DNA of 64,000 nucleotides from assembly GCF_040371755.1 (NCBI RefSeq), contig NZ_BAABWE010000011.1:75490-139489 (forward strand), in the 5' to 3' direction. Below the pieces are notes generated by a model, which saw only the letters and a list, made by a program, of their open reading frames with translations, was not told the DNA's origin and made no database searches. The translations under genes and the position numbers were made by a program. This document shows, one piece after another, positions 1 to 8,907 of this stretch (position 1 is the stretch's first letter; every line of letters starts with the position of its first letter). Origin of the DNA: Bermanella sp040371755 (GTDB lineage Bacteria; Pseudomonadota; Gammaproteobacteria; Pseudomonadales; Oceanobacteraceae).

Positions 1-162
1 GTTAACTTTGTTGTGCGTCCTTGGGTTAAGACAGAAGATTTTTGGACCGCAAAATTTGATCTAACAAAAATCATAAAAATGTCACTTGATGAGGCAGGAA
101 TTGGTATTCCTTATCCTCAAATGGACGTACATTTTCATCAAAATTCAACTACAAATAAATAA
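1..162 (+). CDS. Mechanosensitive channel MscS family, C-terminal fragment (5' end outside window)
   Basis: Only the last 53 codons are visible; the gene enters from the left edge and stops with TAA at 160-162. The fragment contains VRPWVKTEDFW and the terminal GIPYPQMDVHF, which is the signature end of small-conductance mechanosensitive channels of the YggB/MscS type. These form a heptameric inner-membrane pore that opens under hypo-osmotic stress, and this part belongs to the cytoplasmic vestibule. The next gene follows 13 bases later on the same strand, so the two may be co-transcribed. Subtype and full length cannot be judged from this piece. Confidence 0.85.
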   Translation, partial: VNFVVRPWVKTEDFWTAKFDLTKIIKMSLDEAGIGIPYPQMDVHFHQNSTTNK

Positions 163-175
163 TTAAGGGATAATA

Positions 176-916
176 ATGTCTGTTACTAAAATCCTAACCG
201 CGGCCTCACTTTTGGCTGCATCACAACTAACTTTAGCGGCTGAGCCTATTACTGGTGAAGCAGAGTTAGGTTTTGTTTCAACCACAGGTAATACCGAAAC
301 GACTTCAGTAAAGGCCAAAGTGTCTGTTACTCAAGATTTAGATAATTGGAAAAATACCTATTTATTAGATACTCTATTTAAAGAAGAGGAAGTAGTAATA
401 AATGGCAACAAACAAAACCAAACCAGTGCTGAGCGTTATTTTGCTTCTGCACAGGGTGATTACAAACTGAATGAAGATCATTCTGCGTTGTTTGTATATG
501 GCTCGTATGAAGATGATCGCTTTTCAGGCTATGAATATCAAAGCTCTATCGCAGCTGGTTACGCTGATCAAATGTTTAGTGATGAAACATCATTTTTAAA
601 TTATAACGTTGGTCCGGGTTATTTTTTCAGCGAGCAAAATGATGGTGAAACAACTGATGGTGCAATATTGCGTTTAGCTCTAGATTATCAACTAAGCCTA
701 AGTGAAACTGCAAAATTTAAGCAAGCTTTAAGCTCAGAAATTGCGTTTGAAAGTGAAGACAATACTAAAACACGATCTGAAACATCCATTTCTGCAAGCC
801 TGATGGGTAACTTAAGTATTAAAGCTTCTTATAATATTATCCATAATACAGAAGTCCCTGCTGGTAATGATGATGTTGATACCACAACTAGTGTATCAGT
901 CTTGTATATTTTTTAA
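176..916 (+). CDS. DUF481 family outer-membrane beta-barrel protein
   Basis: A 246-residue protein with a cleavable signal peptide (about residues 1-21, ending LTLAA) followed by alternating, aromatic-rich beta-strand segments and a terminal aromatic residue (VLYIF), as expected for an outer-membrane barrel. The opening GEAELGFVSTTGNTETTS is typical of the DUF481 group, often called salt-induced outer-membrane proteins (YdiY-like). The role of the family is poorly defined. The start is supported by an AAGGGA ribosome-binding site at about 165-170. The gene sits 13 bases after the MscS-type channel, which fits an osmotic-stress theme, but that is inference. A strong terminator follows directly. 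Confidence 0.8.
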   Translation: MSVTKILTAASLLAASQLTLAAEPITGEAELGFVSTTGNTETTSVKAKVSVTQDLDNWKNTYLLDTLFKEEEVVINGNKQNQTSAERYFASAQGDYKLNEDHSALFVYGSYEDDRFSGYEYQSSIAAGYADQMFSDETSFLNYNVGPGYFFSEQNDGETTDGAILRLALDYQLSLSETAKFKQALSSEIAFESEDNTKTRSETSISASLMGNLSIKASYNIIHNTEVPAGNDDVDTTTSVSVLYIF

Positions 917-936
917 TTAAAAAATATACCCAATGA

Positions 937-968
937 AAGCTCAGCTAGAAATAGCTGAGCTTTTTTTA
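937..968 (+). terminator. Rho-independent terminator after the DUF481 gene
   Basis: A perfect 10-bp stem (AGCTCAGCTA at 938-947, TAGCTGAGCT at 952-961) encloses a GAAA tetraloop and is followed by a T run on the + strand. It ends the transcript of the DUF481 gene before the convergent cusA. Confidence 0.9.
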
Positions 969-986
969 TTAATACAGATAATCATT

Positions 987-3900
987 TCATAGAGAGCGTT
1001 TAGATTTAAAGCGCTTAATCAAATAAAACAACACCGGCAATAACAACAAAGATAATATCAAGGTAGACACCATGCCCCCTATCATGGGTGCAGCAATGCG
1101 CTGCATCACTTCAGAGCCTGTACCTGAGGTAAACATAATCGGCATTAAACCCACAATGCTTGATAGTGATGTCATCAAGATAGGCCGTAATCGCGCACTG
1201 GCTCCTTGTTCTACCACTTGTTTTAAGCCTGTCATTGTTATCTTATTTTTATCTTGATCATTTGCCTGTTGGAAATCTTGCCATGCATGATTTAAATACA
1301 GCATCATCAGTATGCCAATTTCTACAGATACTCCAGCCAAAGCAATAAAACCCACACCCACTGCCACACTGTATTGATAATCCAATAAATAAATTAAGCC
1401 TATACCGCCAATTAATGAAAACGGCATGGTTAATAAAATCAGGGCCACATCTTGAATCCGCTTTAAGCTGAGATATAGTAATACTGCAATCACAAATAAT
1501 GTAATTGGCATGACAATGCTAAACTTCTCTTGGGCACGCAATAAATACTCATACTGCCCCGTCCAATTTAATGCATAGCCTGATGGTAAATCTAATTGCT
1601 CAGATACTGCTTGCTGCGCTTGTTTGACATAGCCCGAAAGATCTCGGCCTTGTATGTCAATATAGGTCCAACCATTTAAGCGCGCATTTTCGCTTTTGAT
1701 CATGGCCGCCCCTTCATCAATACTGATGTCCGCCACTGCTGATAACGGAATGTAGTTTTGAGTTTCGGTGAGTATGGGCAGGGATTTTAATTTTTCTACA
1801 TGATCACGATAATGCTGCGCATAACGCACATTAATTGGATAACGCTCTAGGCCTTCTACGGTTTGTGTCACATTGACTCCACCGATAGCCGCTTGTGCGG
1901 TATTTTGCAGCGCCTCAATATTTAAACCATAACGGGCAGCCTTGCCGCGATCTATTTTAATATTAATGTAGCGCCCACCTACTACACGCTCACTATAAAC
2001 CGACAGGGTGCCGGGTAACACACTCAGAATGCCTTCAAGTTTTTCGCCTAATTCTTCAATGATACCTAAGTCTGGCCCCGATACTTTTATCCCCACAGGG
2101 GTTTTAATACCTGTGGCTAACATATCAATACGGGTTTTAATGGGCATGACAAAGGCATTGGTTAACCCGGGGAAATCAATCAGTTGATTTAACTCTTTTT
2201 GCAAAGACTCACTCGTAACACCTGCGCGCCATTGTGATTTGGGTTTAAACTGAATCACTGTCTCTATCATGGTTAAAGGTGCTGGGTCGGTGGCGGTTTC
2301 GGCACGACCAACTTTACCAAATACGGTTTTTACTTCTGGAATGGTTTTAATGAGTTTATCGGTTTGCTGTAATATTTGCCTCGCCTTACCAATAGAGACT
2401 CCAGCATACGTAGTAGGCATATACATTAAATCCCCCTCATCAAGGGGCGGCATAAACTCACTGCCAGTGTTAGACAAGGGATACCAAGTACTGACCAGTA
2501 ACACCACAGCCAGTGCAACCACCGTTTTTGGAAAACTTAAACAAGTGCGTAATACTGGCAAGTAAAGCTTTAGAAAAAATTGATGCAGCGGGTTATCCTT
2601 TTCATCACGAATATGGCCACGAATAAAATACCCCATTAACACTGGCACTAACGTAATCGCCAATGCCGCAGCCATGGCCATAGCATAGGTTTTGGTCAGA
2701 GCTAAGGGCGTGAATAAACGACCCTCTTGTGCTTCTAACGTGAAGACGGGTAAAAAACTTAAAGTAATAATAAGTAGCGAGAAAAATAAAGCTGGGCCCA
2801 CTTCTTTACTGGCCTTGGCAATAATTTGCCAACGGTTTTCTGTGGTTACTGTTTGTCGTGAAAAATGTTTGTGTACATTTTCAATCATTACAATGGCGCC
2901 ATCCACCATGGCACCTATGGCAATAGCGATGCCTCCTAACGACATGATATTGGCGCTGACCCCTTGTAAATACATAATGATGTAAGCGCATAAGATGGCC
3001 ATAGGTAAGCTGATGAGCACCACCAGTGACGAGCGAAAATGAAACAAGAACAACATGCAAATCAGAGAAACCACCACAAACTCTTCAAGTAATTTAGACA
3101 TCAAATTGTCTATGGCATTTTGTATGAGTTCAGAACGATCATAAGTCACCACCAACTCAACCCCTTGCGGTAAGCTGGCTTTTAGTTGATTTAATTTTTG
3201 TTTTACTTTTTCAATAGTGGCTTGTGCGTTTTCGCCGTATCGCATGACGACGATACCCCCCACCACTTCGCCTTCACCGTTCAACTCGGCGATGCCGCGG
3301 CGCATTTGTGGCCCAACACTGACGCGCGCAACATCGCCCAGTAATAACGACGTGCCTTTAGTATTCACCCCCAGAGGAATATTTTTTATGTCTTCAATGG
3401 ACTCTAAATAACCATGAATACGCACCATGTATTCGGCCTCTGCCATTTCTAATACTGAGGCACCCCGTTCTTGGTTGCCTTGACGGATGGCTGTATTCAC
3501 ATGATCCAAAGGAATACCATAAGCCCGTAGTTTTAGCGGATCAATTTCTACCTGATATTGACGTACCATCCCCCCTACAGTCGCCACCTCAGAAACACCG
3601 GGAACCGTTTGCAATTCAAATTTCAAAAACCAATCTTGAATAGACCGCAGTTCGCTTAAATCATGATTACCGGTTTTATCCACCAATGCATAATTAAACA
3701 CCCAGCCTACCCCTGTGGCGTCCGGCCCCAGCTCAGGTTGCACCCCATCCGGTAAACGACTACTGACTTGCGACAAGTACTCTAACACCCGTGAGCGTGC
3801 CCAATACATATCTGTGTCATCTTCAAAAATAATATACAAATAACTGTCACCAAAAAAACTAAATCCACGCACGGTAACTGCTTTGGGTACGCTTAGCATG

Positions 3901-4115
3901 GCAGTACTGAGGGGATACGTAACTTGGTCTTGCACCACTTTTGGCGCTTGCCCTGGATAGGCTGTTTTAATAATCACCTGCACATCGGATAAATCCGGAA
4001 TGGCATCCACAGGGGTTTGTTTGATGCTGAACCAACCCGCCAGTATTAACGCTACAGTAAGCATTAAGACCCATACTCGGTGGCGTATGGATAAGTCTAT
4101 TAAGCCATTAATCAT
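987..4115 (-). CDS. cusA: CusA-type heavy-metal RND efflux pump (Cu/Ag)
   Basis: Inner-membrane proton-driven RND transporter of about 1042 residues, the usual length for CusA/CzcA. The transmembrane motif IAIGAMVDGAIVMIEN near residues 400-415 is of the Cu(I)/Ag(I) (HME4) type rather than the Zn/Co CzcA type. Methionines lie where CusA has its relay ligands: YMPTT, PAPLTMIET and RIDMLATGIKTP. I start at the inner ATG (4115), five codons into the longest frame, because an AGGG site lies eight bases before it; it then overlaps the cusB stop by eight bases, indicating translational coupling. It is the last gene of the copper operon. The outer-membrane CusC partner is not in this window. Confidence 0.93.
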   Translation of the reverse strand: MINGLIDLSIRHRVWVLMLTVALILAGWFSIKQTPVDAIPDLSDVQVIIKTAYPGQAPKVVQDQVTYPLSTAMLSVPKAVTVRGFSFFGDSYLYIIFEDDTDMYWARSRVLEYLSQVSSRLPDGVQPELGPDATGVGWVFNYALVDKTGNHDLSELRSIQDWFLKFELQTVPGVSEVATVGGMVRQYQVEIDPLKLRAYGIPLDHVNTAIRQGNQERGASVLEMAEAEYMVRIHGYLESIEDIKNIPLGVNTKGTSLLLGDVARVSVGPQMRRGIAELNGEGEVVGGIVVMRYGENAQATIEKVKQKLNQLKASLPQGVELVVTYDRSELIQNAIDNLMSKLLEEFVVVSLICMLFLFHFRSSLVVLISLPMAILCAYIIMYLQGVSANIMSLGGIAIAIGAMVDGAIVMIENVHKHFSRQTVTTENRWQIIAKASKEVGPALFFSLLIITLSFLPVFTLEAQEGRLFTPLALTKTYAMAMAAALAITLVPVLMGYFIRGHIRDEKDNPLHQFFLKLYLPVLRTCLSFPKTVVALAVVLLVSTWYPLSNTGSEFMPPLDEGDLMYMPTTYAGVSIGKARQILQQTDKLIKTIPEVKTVFGKVGRAETATDPAPLTMIETVIQFKPKSQWRAGVTSESLQKELNQLIDFPGLTNAFVMPIKTRIDMLATGIKTPVGIKVSGPDLGIIEELGEKLEGILSVLPGTLSVYSERVVGGRYINIKIDRGKAARYGLNIEALQNTAQAAIGGVNVTQTVEGLERYPINVRYAQHYRDHVEKLKSLPILTETQNYIPLSAVADISIDEGAAMIKSENARLNGWTYIDIQGRDLSGYVKQAQQAVSEQLDLPSGYALNWTGQYEYLLRAQEKFSIVMPITLFVIAVLLYLSLKRIQDVALILLTMPFSLIGGIGLIYLLDYQYSVAVGVGFIALAGVSVEIGILMMLYLNHAWQDFQQANDQDKNKITMTGLKQVVEQGASARLRPILMTSLSSIVGLMPIMFTSGTGSEVMQRIAAPMIGGMVSTLILSLLLLPVLFYLIKRFKSKRSL

Positions 4116-5589
4116 GCTGCATACCCTCATGATTCATTTGACTGTGATCCATGGCTGAGGCTTGTTCTTTTTCAATATGCGTAATTACATAACGCTTATT
4201 TGCAAACTCATCTAAACAAAAACCGATGGCATCCCCTGAATTTAATTGTGAAAGATCTAATTCACTATCCACTGCTAAATCCATGGTCATGGCTGGCCAA
4301 TGCCACTTATCAACCGGCTCATGACGTAAAGTTAAACTTTGCTTACCCACTTTTTTAACCGTACCCAGCACCCATACTCGATCAAGGCTTTCTTCTGACA
4401 TGTCCATACGTGCTAACTCAGCTGCCGCATTTGATTCGCTATCAATTAAAAATTGAGCGGACGTCACCACTTGCTGACCTTCATCTAAGCCTGCCATGAC
4501 TTGTGTCTGACCATTTGCTTGCAAACCCGTGGTTACCTTGACCGAACGGTACTGGCCACCACCTAACGCCAACACCACACGCTGTTCATTACCTGTGTCG
4601 ATAATGGCATTACTGGGCACCAGTAGCGTATGCGCCAGTGGTTTTGTATCTAAGGTCAATTGTGCAAACATATTGGGTTTTAACAGTAAGTCATGATTGT
4701 TAAACACAATGCGCACCTGCAGCGTACGATTACTGGCATTAACATTAGGGAAGATATAATCCACCTTGCCTTGCCAGCGTCGATTAGGAATCGACTCCAC
4801 TGTCATAGTTACCGGAAAGTCCTTTTGTATCCACGCCCATTGCGATTCAAACACTTCTGCTATCACCCAAATACTAGAAAGATCCGCACTGGCCAGCACT
4901 TCAATTGAAGGCTGAATAAACATGCCTTCACGCACATTTAAATGGGATATGTAACCGGTTTTTTGCGCATAAAATGAGAGGTTTTGTTTAACCGTTTTAG
5001 TTTTTTCTAACTGCTTGATTTGTTTTGGGCTCACACCTAATGCATCTAATTTTAAACGAGACGATTGCAATAACGCGTGGTTTTCGGTTTTGACCGCAGC
5101 GACAAATTCTTCTTGGGCGTAGACCAATTCAGGGCTATACAAGTCGTAAAGTTTTTGCCCTTTTTGAACTTGGTCACCCACACTAAATACATACAGTTTT
5201 TCTACCCAACCACTGGTGCGACTATGATAATGCTGCACGCTGGTGTCGTCATATTGTAAAAAACCTGCCACGTTTAGTTGTCGTTTCAGCGCCCCTTTTA
5301 CAACAGGCGCGGTTGTGACGCCAAGTTGGTTTTCTATTTGAGAGTTAATGCTGACAGTGCCCATAGCAGCTGATTGGTTTTCTTCTTCATATACGGGCAC
5401 TAAATCCATGCCCATTGGCGACTTGCCCGGTCCATCACGGCGAAAGTTGGCATCCATGGGAGCAACCCAGTACAAGGGGGCTTTTTCAGCGGATTCCGAC
5501 GATACTGTATTTTGATTCAATACAAATTGATTCAGCACAACACCCAAAACAAAGGCGCATACCACTAACAATAGAGAGTTCTTATTCAT
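4108..5589 (-). CDS. cusB: CusB-type periplasmic adaptor with a fused C-terminal CusF domain
   Basis: Membrane-fusion protein of 493 residues that links CusA to an outer-membrane channel and hands metal to the pump. Order of parts: an N-terminal anchor or signal (about 1-28); a heavy-metal-binding segment (YWVAPMD ... GKSPMGMDLVPVY, about 40-70); the HlyD-like barrel-sandwich, alpha-hairpin and beta-barrel core; then a C-terminal CusF-like domain (about 400-480). That domain carries H, W, M and M in HEPVDKWHWPAMTMDLAV, matching the tryptophan-methionine Cu(I) site of the separate chaperone CusF. The His/Met-rich tail ends MNHEGMQHD. CusF is a separate protein in E. coli, so this is a fused form. 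Confidence 0.92.
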   Translation of the reverse strand: MNKNSLLLVVCAFVLGVVLNQFVLNQNTVSSESAEKAPLYWVAPMDANFRRDGPGKSPMGMDLVPVYEEENQSAAMGTVSINSQIENQLGVTTAPVVKGALKRQLNVAGFLQYDDTSVQHYHSRTSGWVEKLYVFSVGDQVQKGQKLYDLYSPELVYAQEEFVAAVKTENHALLQSSRLKLDALGVSPKQIKQLEKTKTVKQNLSFYAQKTGYISHLNVREGMFIQPSIEVLASADLSSIWVIAEVFESQWAWIQKDFPVTMTVESIPNRRWQGKVDYIFPNVNASNRTLQVRIVFNNHDLLLKPNMFAQLTLDTKPLAHTLLVPSNAIIDTGNEQRVVLALGGGQYRSVKVTTGLQANGQTQVMAGLDEGQQVVTSAQFLIDSESNAAAELARMDMSEESLDRVWVLGTVKKVGKQSLTLRHEPVDKWHWPAMTMDLAVDSELDLSQLNSGDAIGFCLDEFANKRYVITHIEKEQASAMDHSQMNHEGMQHD

Positions 5590-5643
5590 TTTTCTTACTC
5601 AACAACTTTTTAAAACGCAAATTTTAGGCGTAACTAGAGTGTA

Positions 5644-5991
5644 TTAAGCAAAAATCGGAGGGCGATAAAGGTTTTGAGACGTGTAAGAGAGAAAGGTTTG
5701 ATCCGCCTCAGCAAATAATGCCGTAGGTTTAACCGCTTTAGCGACAAAACCATGTTGAGTCATGGCAGAAAATAAAAAGTGACACTGGCAATCTTGCTCG
5801 CAGCAATCTTGCATTTGCTTGTCTGATTCAGAAGCGTTAGTTGCTTGATGACAAGGCATATCACTCATTTCAGGTTGTGCATCCATACTGCTTTGAATGC
5901 TCATGTTCATCATCATTTGCGCAGCATAAGACTGGCTAATACCTTGTATTAGCACCAACATGCATAGCAATGTGATTTTAATGGCGTTCAT
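5644..5991 (-). CDS. Small exported Met/Cys/His-rich protein of the copper operon
   Basis: A 115-residue protein with a signal peptide (about residues 1-23, ending QSYAA). The mature part begins with a methionine cluster (QMMMNMS) and continues with a Cys/His-rich stretch (MPCHQ, then DCCEQDCQCHF), followed by a plain tail ending YRPPIFA. The residues would suit periplasmic Cu(I)/Ag(I) binding. It is the first gene of the operon and cusB follows 54 bases downstream, so a role as metal chaperone, sensor or scavenger is likely. I cannot assign a named family. Similar small proteins often sit ahead of cusBA in marine gammaproteobacteria, but that is recollection, not tested here. Confidence 0.65.
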   Translation of the reverse strand: MNAIKITLLCMLVLIQGISQSYAAQMMMNMSIQSSMDAQPEMSDMPCHQATNASESDKQMQDCCEQDCQCHFLFSAMTQHGFVAKAVKPTALFAEADQTFLSYTSQNLYRPPIFA

Positions 5992-6049
5992 AAAATTCCA
6001 ACCGTTTATGGGTTCAGTTTAACCCAGTATGGGGCATTATTAAACCGTG

Positions 6050-6913
6050 TTACCTTTTGGTGCCATTGCCTTCATTAGGTCCCAAGTTATCCACTTCTTG
6101 ATCTGGCAACACACGAGCAAACGGCAGGTACAACATTCCGGGTAGTATTTGAATTTGTTTAGGGTTGTTATAACCACGAACCCCAATGTGCATGCCGTCA
6201 TGTCCTAAACTGGGCTGAGCGATATAACTACCAAATAGGCGATCCCAGACACTTAGGTTAAATCCATAATTAGAATTACTTTCACGTAATATTGTTGAGT
6301 GATGCACCCTGTGCATATCCGGCGTCACCAGCCAAGGGCGTAACACCCCATCAAGCTTTTTGGGTAACGCAACATTGGCATGATTAAACATAGCCGTGCC
6401 ATTTAAAATGATTTCAAACAGCATCACCGCCAATAATGACGGCCCCAGTAATAACACCAGCGCAAATTTAATCAGCAACGATAATATAATTTCTACAGGG
6501 TGAAAGCGGGAACCCGTTGTCACGTCTATGTCTTGGTCCACATGATGCATTTTATGTAAACGCCATAATACAGGCACCACATGGAATAATCGATGCTGCC
6601 AATAAATGGCCATGTCAAACAACACCACCGTTAATACAACCACCCATATTGGATGCAACTGAATTTGATTAAACAAGCCCCATTCATGTTGCTGCGCAAA
6701 CTGAGCCACGCCCACAGTTGCCAACGGCAGTATCAAACGCACCACTAGGCTATTAAAAAATACCAACCCAAGGTTATTAGTCCAACGCAGTAAACGTGTA
6801 TGAAGACGCTGACGCTTTGGTTTGACCCCCTCCCAAATCATCATCACCACAAGAATGGAAAAAAAACACAAACTGCGCACCCAAGCTTCGTTTGTTACGA
6901 CCCATTCATTCAT
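6050..6913 (-). CDS. Sterol desaturase / fatty-acid hydroxylase family membrane enzyme
   Basis: A 287-residue integral-membrane di-iron protein. The three histidine boxes are HRLFH (107-111), HKMHH (120-124) and HRVHH (201-205), with an extra NHAN near 177, embedded among four or more hydrophobic segments. The family hydroxylates or desaturates lipids at the membrane; the bacterial substrate is usually unknown. The ATG overlaps the stop of the upstream CobW-type gene by eight bases, and a GAGAG site lies about eight bases before it, so it is the third gene of a flavodoxin-CobW-desaturase operon. The flavodoxin could supply electrons to the di-iron centre, which is inference. A second member of the family is at 30850-31737. 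Confidence 0.85.
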   Translation of the reverse strand: MNEWVVTNEAWVRSLCFFSILVVMMIWEGVKPKRQRLHTRLLRWTNNLGLVFFNSLVVRLILPLATVGVAQFAQQHEWGLFNQIQLHPIWVVVLTVVLFDMAIYWQHRLFHVVPVLWRLHKMHHVDQDIDVTTGSRFHPVEIILSLLIKFALVLLLGPSLLAVMLFEIILNGTAMFNHANVALPKKLDGVLRPWLVTPDMHRVHHSTILRESNSNYGFNLSVWDRLFGSYIAQPSLGHDGMHIGVRGYNNPKQIQILPGMLYLPFARVLPDQEVDNLGPNEGNGTKR

Positions 6914-7820
6914 GCTGGCTACTCTCGTTTAATAAGACTTCAATGGCGCGGGCATCAATTGGGCCATCGTGTATCACTTCTATGACACTGTCTTGTTGCA
7001 TAGGTTGTTTCGCAAAGTATTGAATGCGGGTTTCCCCTTCTTCACCTTCATTCATGTTCACTGCGATCACTTGCTCACCTTCAATCAACAAACCTTTGAT
7101 TCGCGCATATCCAAATGGTTTCAATCCTTTTATCAAGGTTTCTATTTGCCAGTTTTGCCCTTGATGATAAATCACACTTGATTGAAAGCTCGATGATTGC
7201 TGTCTAATCCCTTGCATGGGATTTTGATGCTCAATCCTAGGCACCTGTATTTCGGTTAATGATAAATCACCATGGGCAATTTCCGCAGACGGGCGCTTGA
7301 AATCACTCACTAACTGTTCAAACAATTGCAAATCATCCTCACTAGATAAATCTATTTTATTTGCCACAAGTTTATCCGCTGCAAATAACTGGCGAATATA
7401 GAGTTCATGGTAGCGATATTTGGGCTGGGATAAGTGTCTTGGATCAACGACACACACAACAGCATTAAGTGTCAGACGTTGTTGATAATCGCTTTCTAAT
7501 AATCGTTTAACGATGTTATCCACATGGCCTAAACCACTGGGTTCAATAAAAATACGATCCGGGGTATCAAAACGAATAAGTTCATTTAACGCCGTTTGAA
7601 ACGGCAACAAAGCCGCACAACAAGCACAACCGCCAGCCACTTGTTTTACGATCACTTGCCTTGAATCATACAAAGCGCCATCGATACCTTGCTGGCCATA
7701 TTCATTCACCAGCACCGCCCAACGTTCGTTATCTGGTTTATGTTTAATTAATTCTTGGATGCAGCTGGTTTTCCCCACCCCTAAAAAACCCGTAATAATA
7801 TGTACGTTGATCATGGCCAT
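6906..7820 (-). CDS. CobW/COG0523 family G3E GTPase, metal chaperone
   Basis: A 304-residue P-loop GTPase. GFLGVGKTS (11-19) is the Walker A loop, GGCACC gives the family's C-x-C-C metal-binding motif at Cys65, 67 and 68, EPSGLGHVD is switch II/Walker B-like, and NKIDL is the guanine-specificity motif. The C-terminal CobW domain is shorter than in large CobW proteins. Members insert or deliver Zn or other metals to client proteins. The start overlaps the flavodoxin stop as TAATG, with GAAGGA eight bases upstream. Despite the CobW name it lies 42 kb from the cobalamin operon, and its neighbours suggest delivery of metal to another client, possibly the iron-dependent desaturase next to it. Confidence 0.87.
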   Translation of the reverse strand: MAMINVHIITGFLGVGKTSCIQELIKHKPDNERWAVLVNEYGQQGIDGALYDSRQVIVKQVAGGCACCAALLPFQTALNELIRFDTPDRIFIEPSGLGHVDNIVKRLLESDYQQRLTLNAVVCVVDPRHLSQPKYRYHELYIRQLFAADKLVANKIDLSSEDDLQLFEQLVSDFKRPSAEIAHGDLSLTEIQVPRIEHQNPMQGIRQQSSSFQSSVIYHQGQNWQIETLIKGLKPFGYARIKGLLIEGEQVIAVNMNEGEEGETRIQYFAKQPMQQDSVIEVIHDGPIDARAIEVLLNESSQHE

Positions 7821-8281
7821 TAAATCATTCCTTCACTTAAACCCACCGCCATGGCCGCCGCAACCTCTTCACACTGCCCGATAAATTCTGCCTGCCATGG
7901 GCCGCGGCACAATACAATATCCTGCACCCAACGCCATTTAAGGCCTGTTAAAATGGTGTTTAAAGCACGACAGGTGCCCGTACCATCATGGCCAGCACGC
8001 ACCACCGCTACCACAGGGAGACCTTGTTTTTCTTCAAGGCATGGGTAATAAATGCGATCAAAAAAATCCTTTAACGCACCGCTCATATATCCGAGGTTTT
8101 CTGTGGTTCCAAGGACAATGCCATCACAAGCCAGAACATCTTGTGCTTGAGTTTCAAACGGGGTTTTCAGTACCACGTTCAGGTTTTCTAGTGCTTGGCC
8201 TTCTACCGCCTTTAGCATGGCATCCGCCATGGCTTGGGTATTGTCTGACGGGGTATGAAACACAATTAACAGTGTTTTCAC
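7820..8281 (-). CDS. Flavodoxin-fold FMN protein / NAD(P)H-dependent oxidoreductase family
   Basis: About 153 residues with a flavodoxin fold. The N-terminal strand ends in the phosphate-binding loop HTPSDNTQAMA, and GTTENLGYMSGALKDFFDR is the loop contacting the isoalloxazine ring in the NADPH-dependent FMN reductase/WrbA-like group. The longest frame starts at an ATG (8299), but that reading puts a textbook AGGAGA ribosome-binding site inside the coding region, five bases before a GTG at 8281; I take the GTG as the start. It is the first gene of an operon with the CobW GTPase and the desaturase. Its redox partner is unknown. Confidence 0.82.
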   Translation of the reverse strand: MKTLLIVFHTPSDNTQAMADAMLKAVEGQALENLNVVLKTPFETQAQDVLACDGIVLGTTENLGYMSGALKDFFDRIYYPCLEEKQGLPVVAVVRAGHDGTGTCRALNTILTGLKWRWVQDIVLCRGPWQAEFIGQCEEVAAAMAVGLSEGMI

Positions 8282-8369
8282 GTCTTCTCCTATGTTCATA
8301 ACACTTATTACAAGAGTACAATGTTTGGTAAGATTTACGAACCCTTTACGTCAAACATAAGGCCCGCAT

Positions 8370-8639
8370 ATGTTTACCGTTGAACACCAACCAGACCAGC
8401 AGCGCTTTGTGGTAAATCAAGTGAATGGCACCTCCATTGAAGATAATCCAGCGGTTTTAGAATATGTCTTTTTAACTGAGCAATCGCTGGATTTTACCCG
8501 CACCTATGTGCCATTTCGCCAACGGGGCAAGGGCCTAGCCGAAGCCTTGGTAGAAAGTGGATTAAAATGGGCTAAACAGCATGATTATCAAATGCAAGCC
8601 AGCTGCTGGTATGTCGATAAATTTTTAAAAGCTGAATGA
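8370..8639 (+). CDS. Short GNAT-family N-acetyltransferase (YjdJ-like)
   Basis: An 89-residue minimal GNAT protein. VPFRQRGKGLAEALV (about 47-61) is the acetyl-CoA pyrophosphate-binding motif A, followed by the helix and strand ending CWYVDKFL, the typical close of the small Acetyltransf_CG group (YjdJ-like). The acceptor substrate is unknown. The stop overlaps the next start by four bases (ATGA), so it is translationally coupled to the GIY-YIG gene. It is divergent from the flavodoxin operon. Confidence 0.83.
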   Translation: MFTVEHQPDQQRFVVNQVNGTSIEDNPAVLEYVFLTEQSLDFTRTYVPFRQRGKGLAEALVESGLKWAKQHDYQMQASCWYVDKFLKAE

Positions 8640-8887
8640 TGAGCTGGTTTACCTACATTGTTCGCTGTGCAGATGACACGCTTTACACTGGTGTGACCAC
8701 TGATTTACAGCGCCGCTTGAAAGAACACAATCAGTGCGATGAAAAGGGGGCTAAATATACTCGTACCCGTCGCCCTGTAAAGCTCATTCATAACGAAACA
8801 TTTGAGAATCGCTCCCAAGCCTGTCAGCGTGAAGCGGCTATTAAAAAGTTGAGTCGTCAGAAGAAACTGGAATTACTTGCCACTTAA
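8636..8887 (+). CDS. GIY-YIG domain protein, UPF0213/YhbQ family
   Basis: An 83-residue single-domain protein. TYIVRCADDTLYTGVT holds the degenerate GIY...YIG pair, followed by the conserved arginines of LQRRLKEHN, the YTRTRRP segment, and a glutamate in QREAAIKKL that fits the catalytic position of the nuclease fold. The length is normal for the YhbQ group, which is linked to DNA repair or stress; it is a chromosomal housekeeping type, not a homing endonuclease. The start overlaps the upstream acetyltransferase stop. Confidence 0.88.
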   Translation: MMSWFTYIVRCADDTLYTGVTTDLQRRLKEHNQCDEKGAKYTRTRRPVKLIHNETFENRSQACQREAAIKKLSRQKKLELLAT

Positions 8888-8907
8888 TTAAAACATTGTG
8901 TACAACG

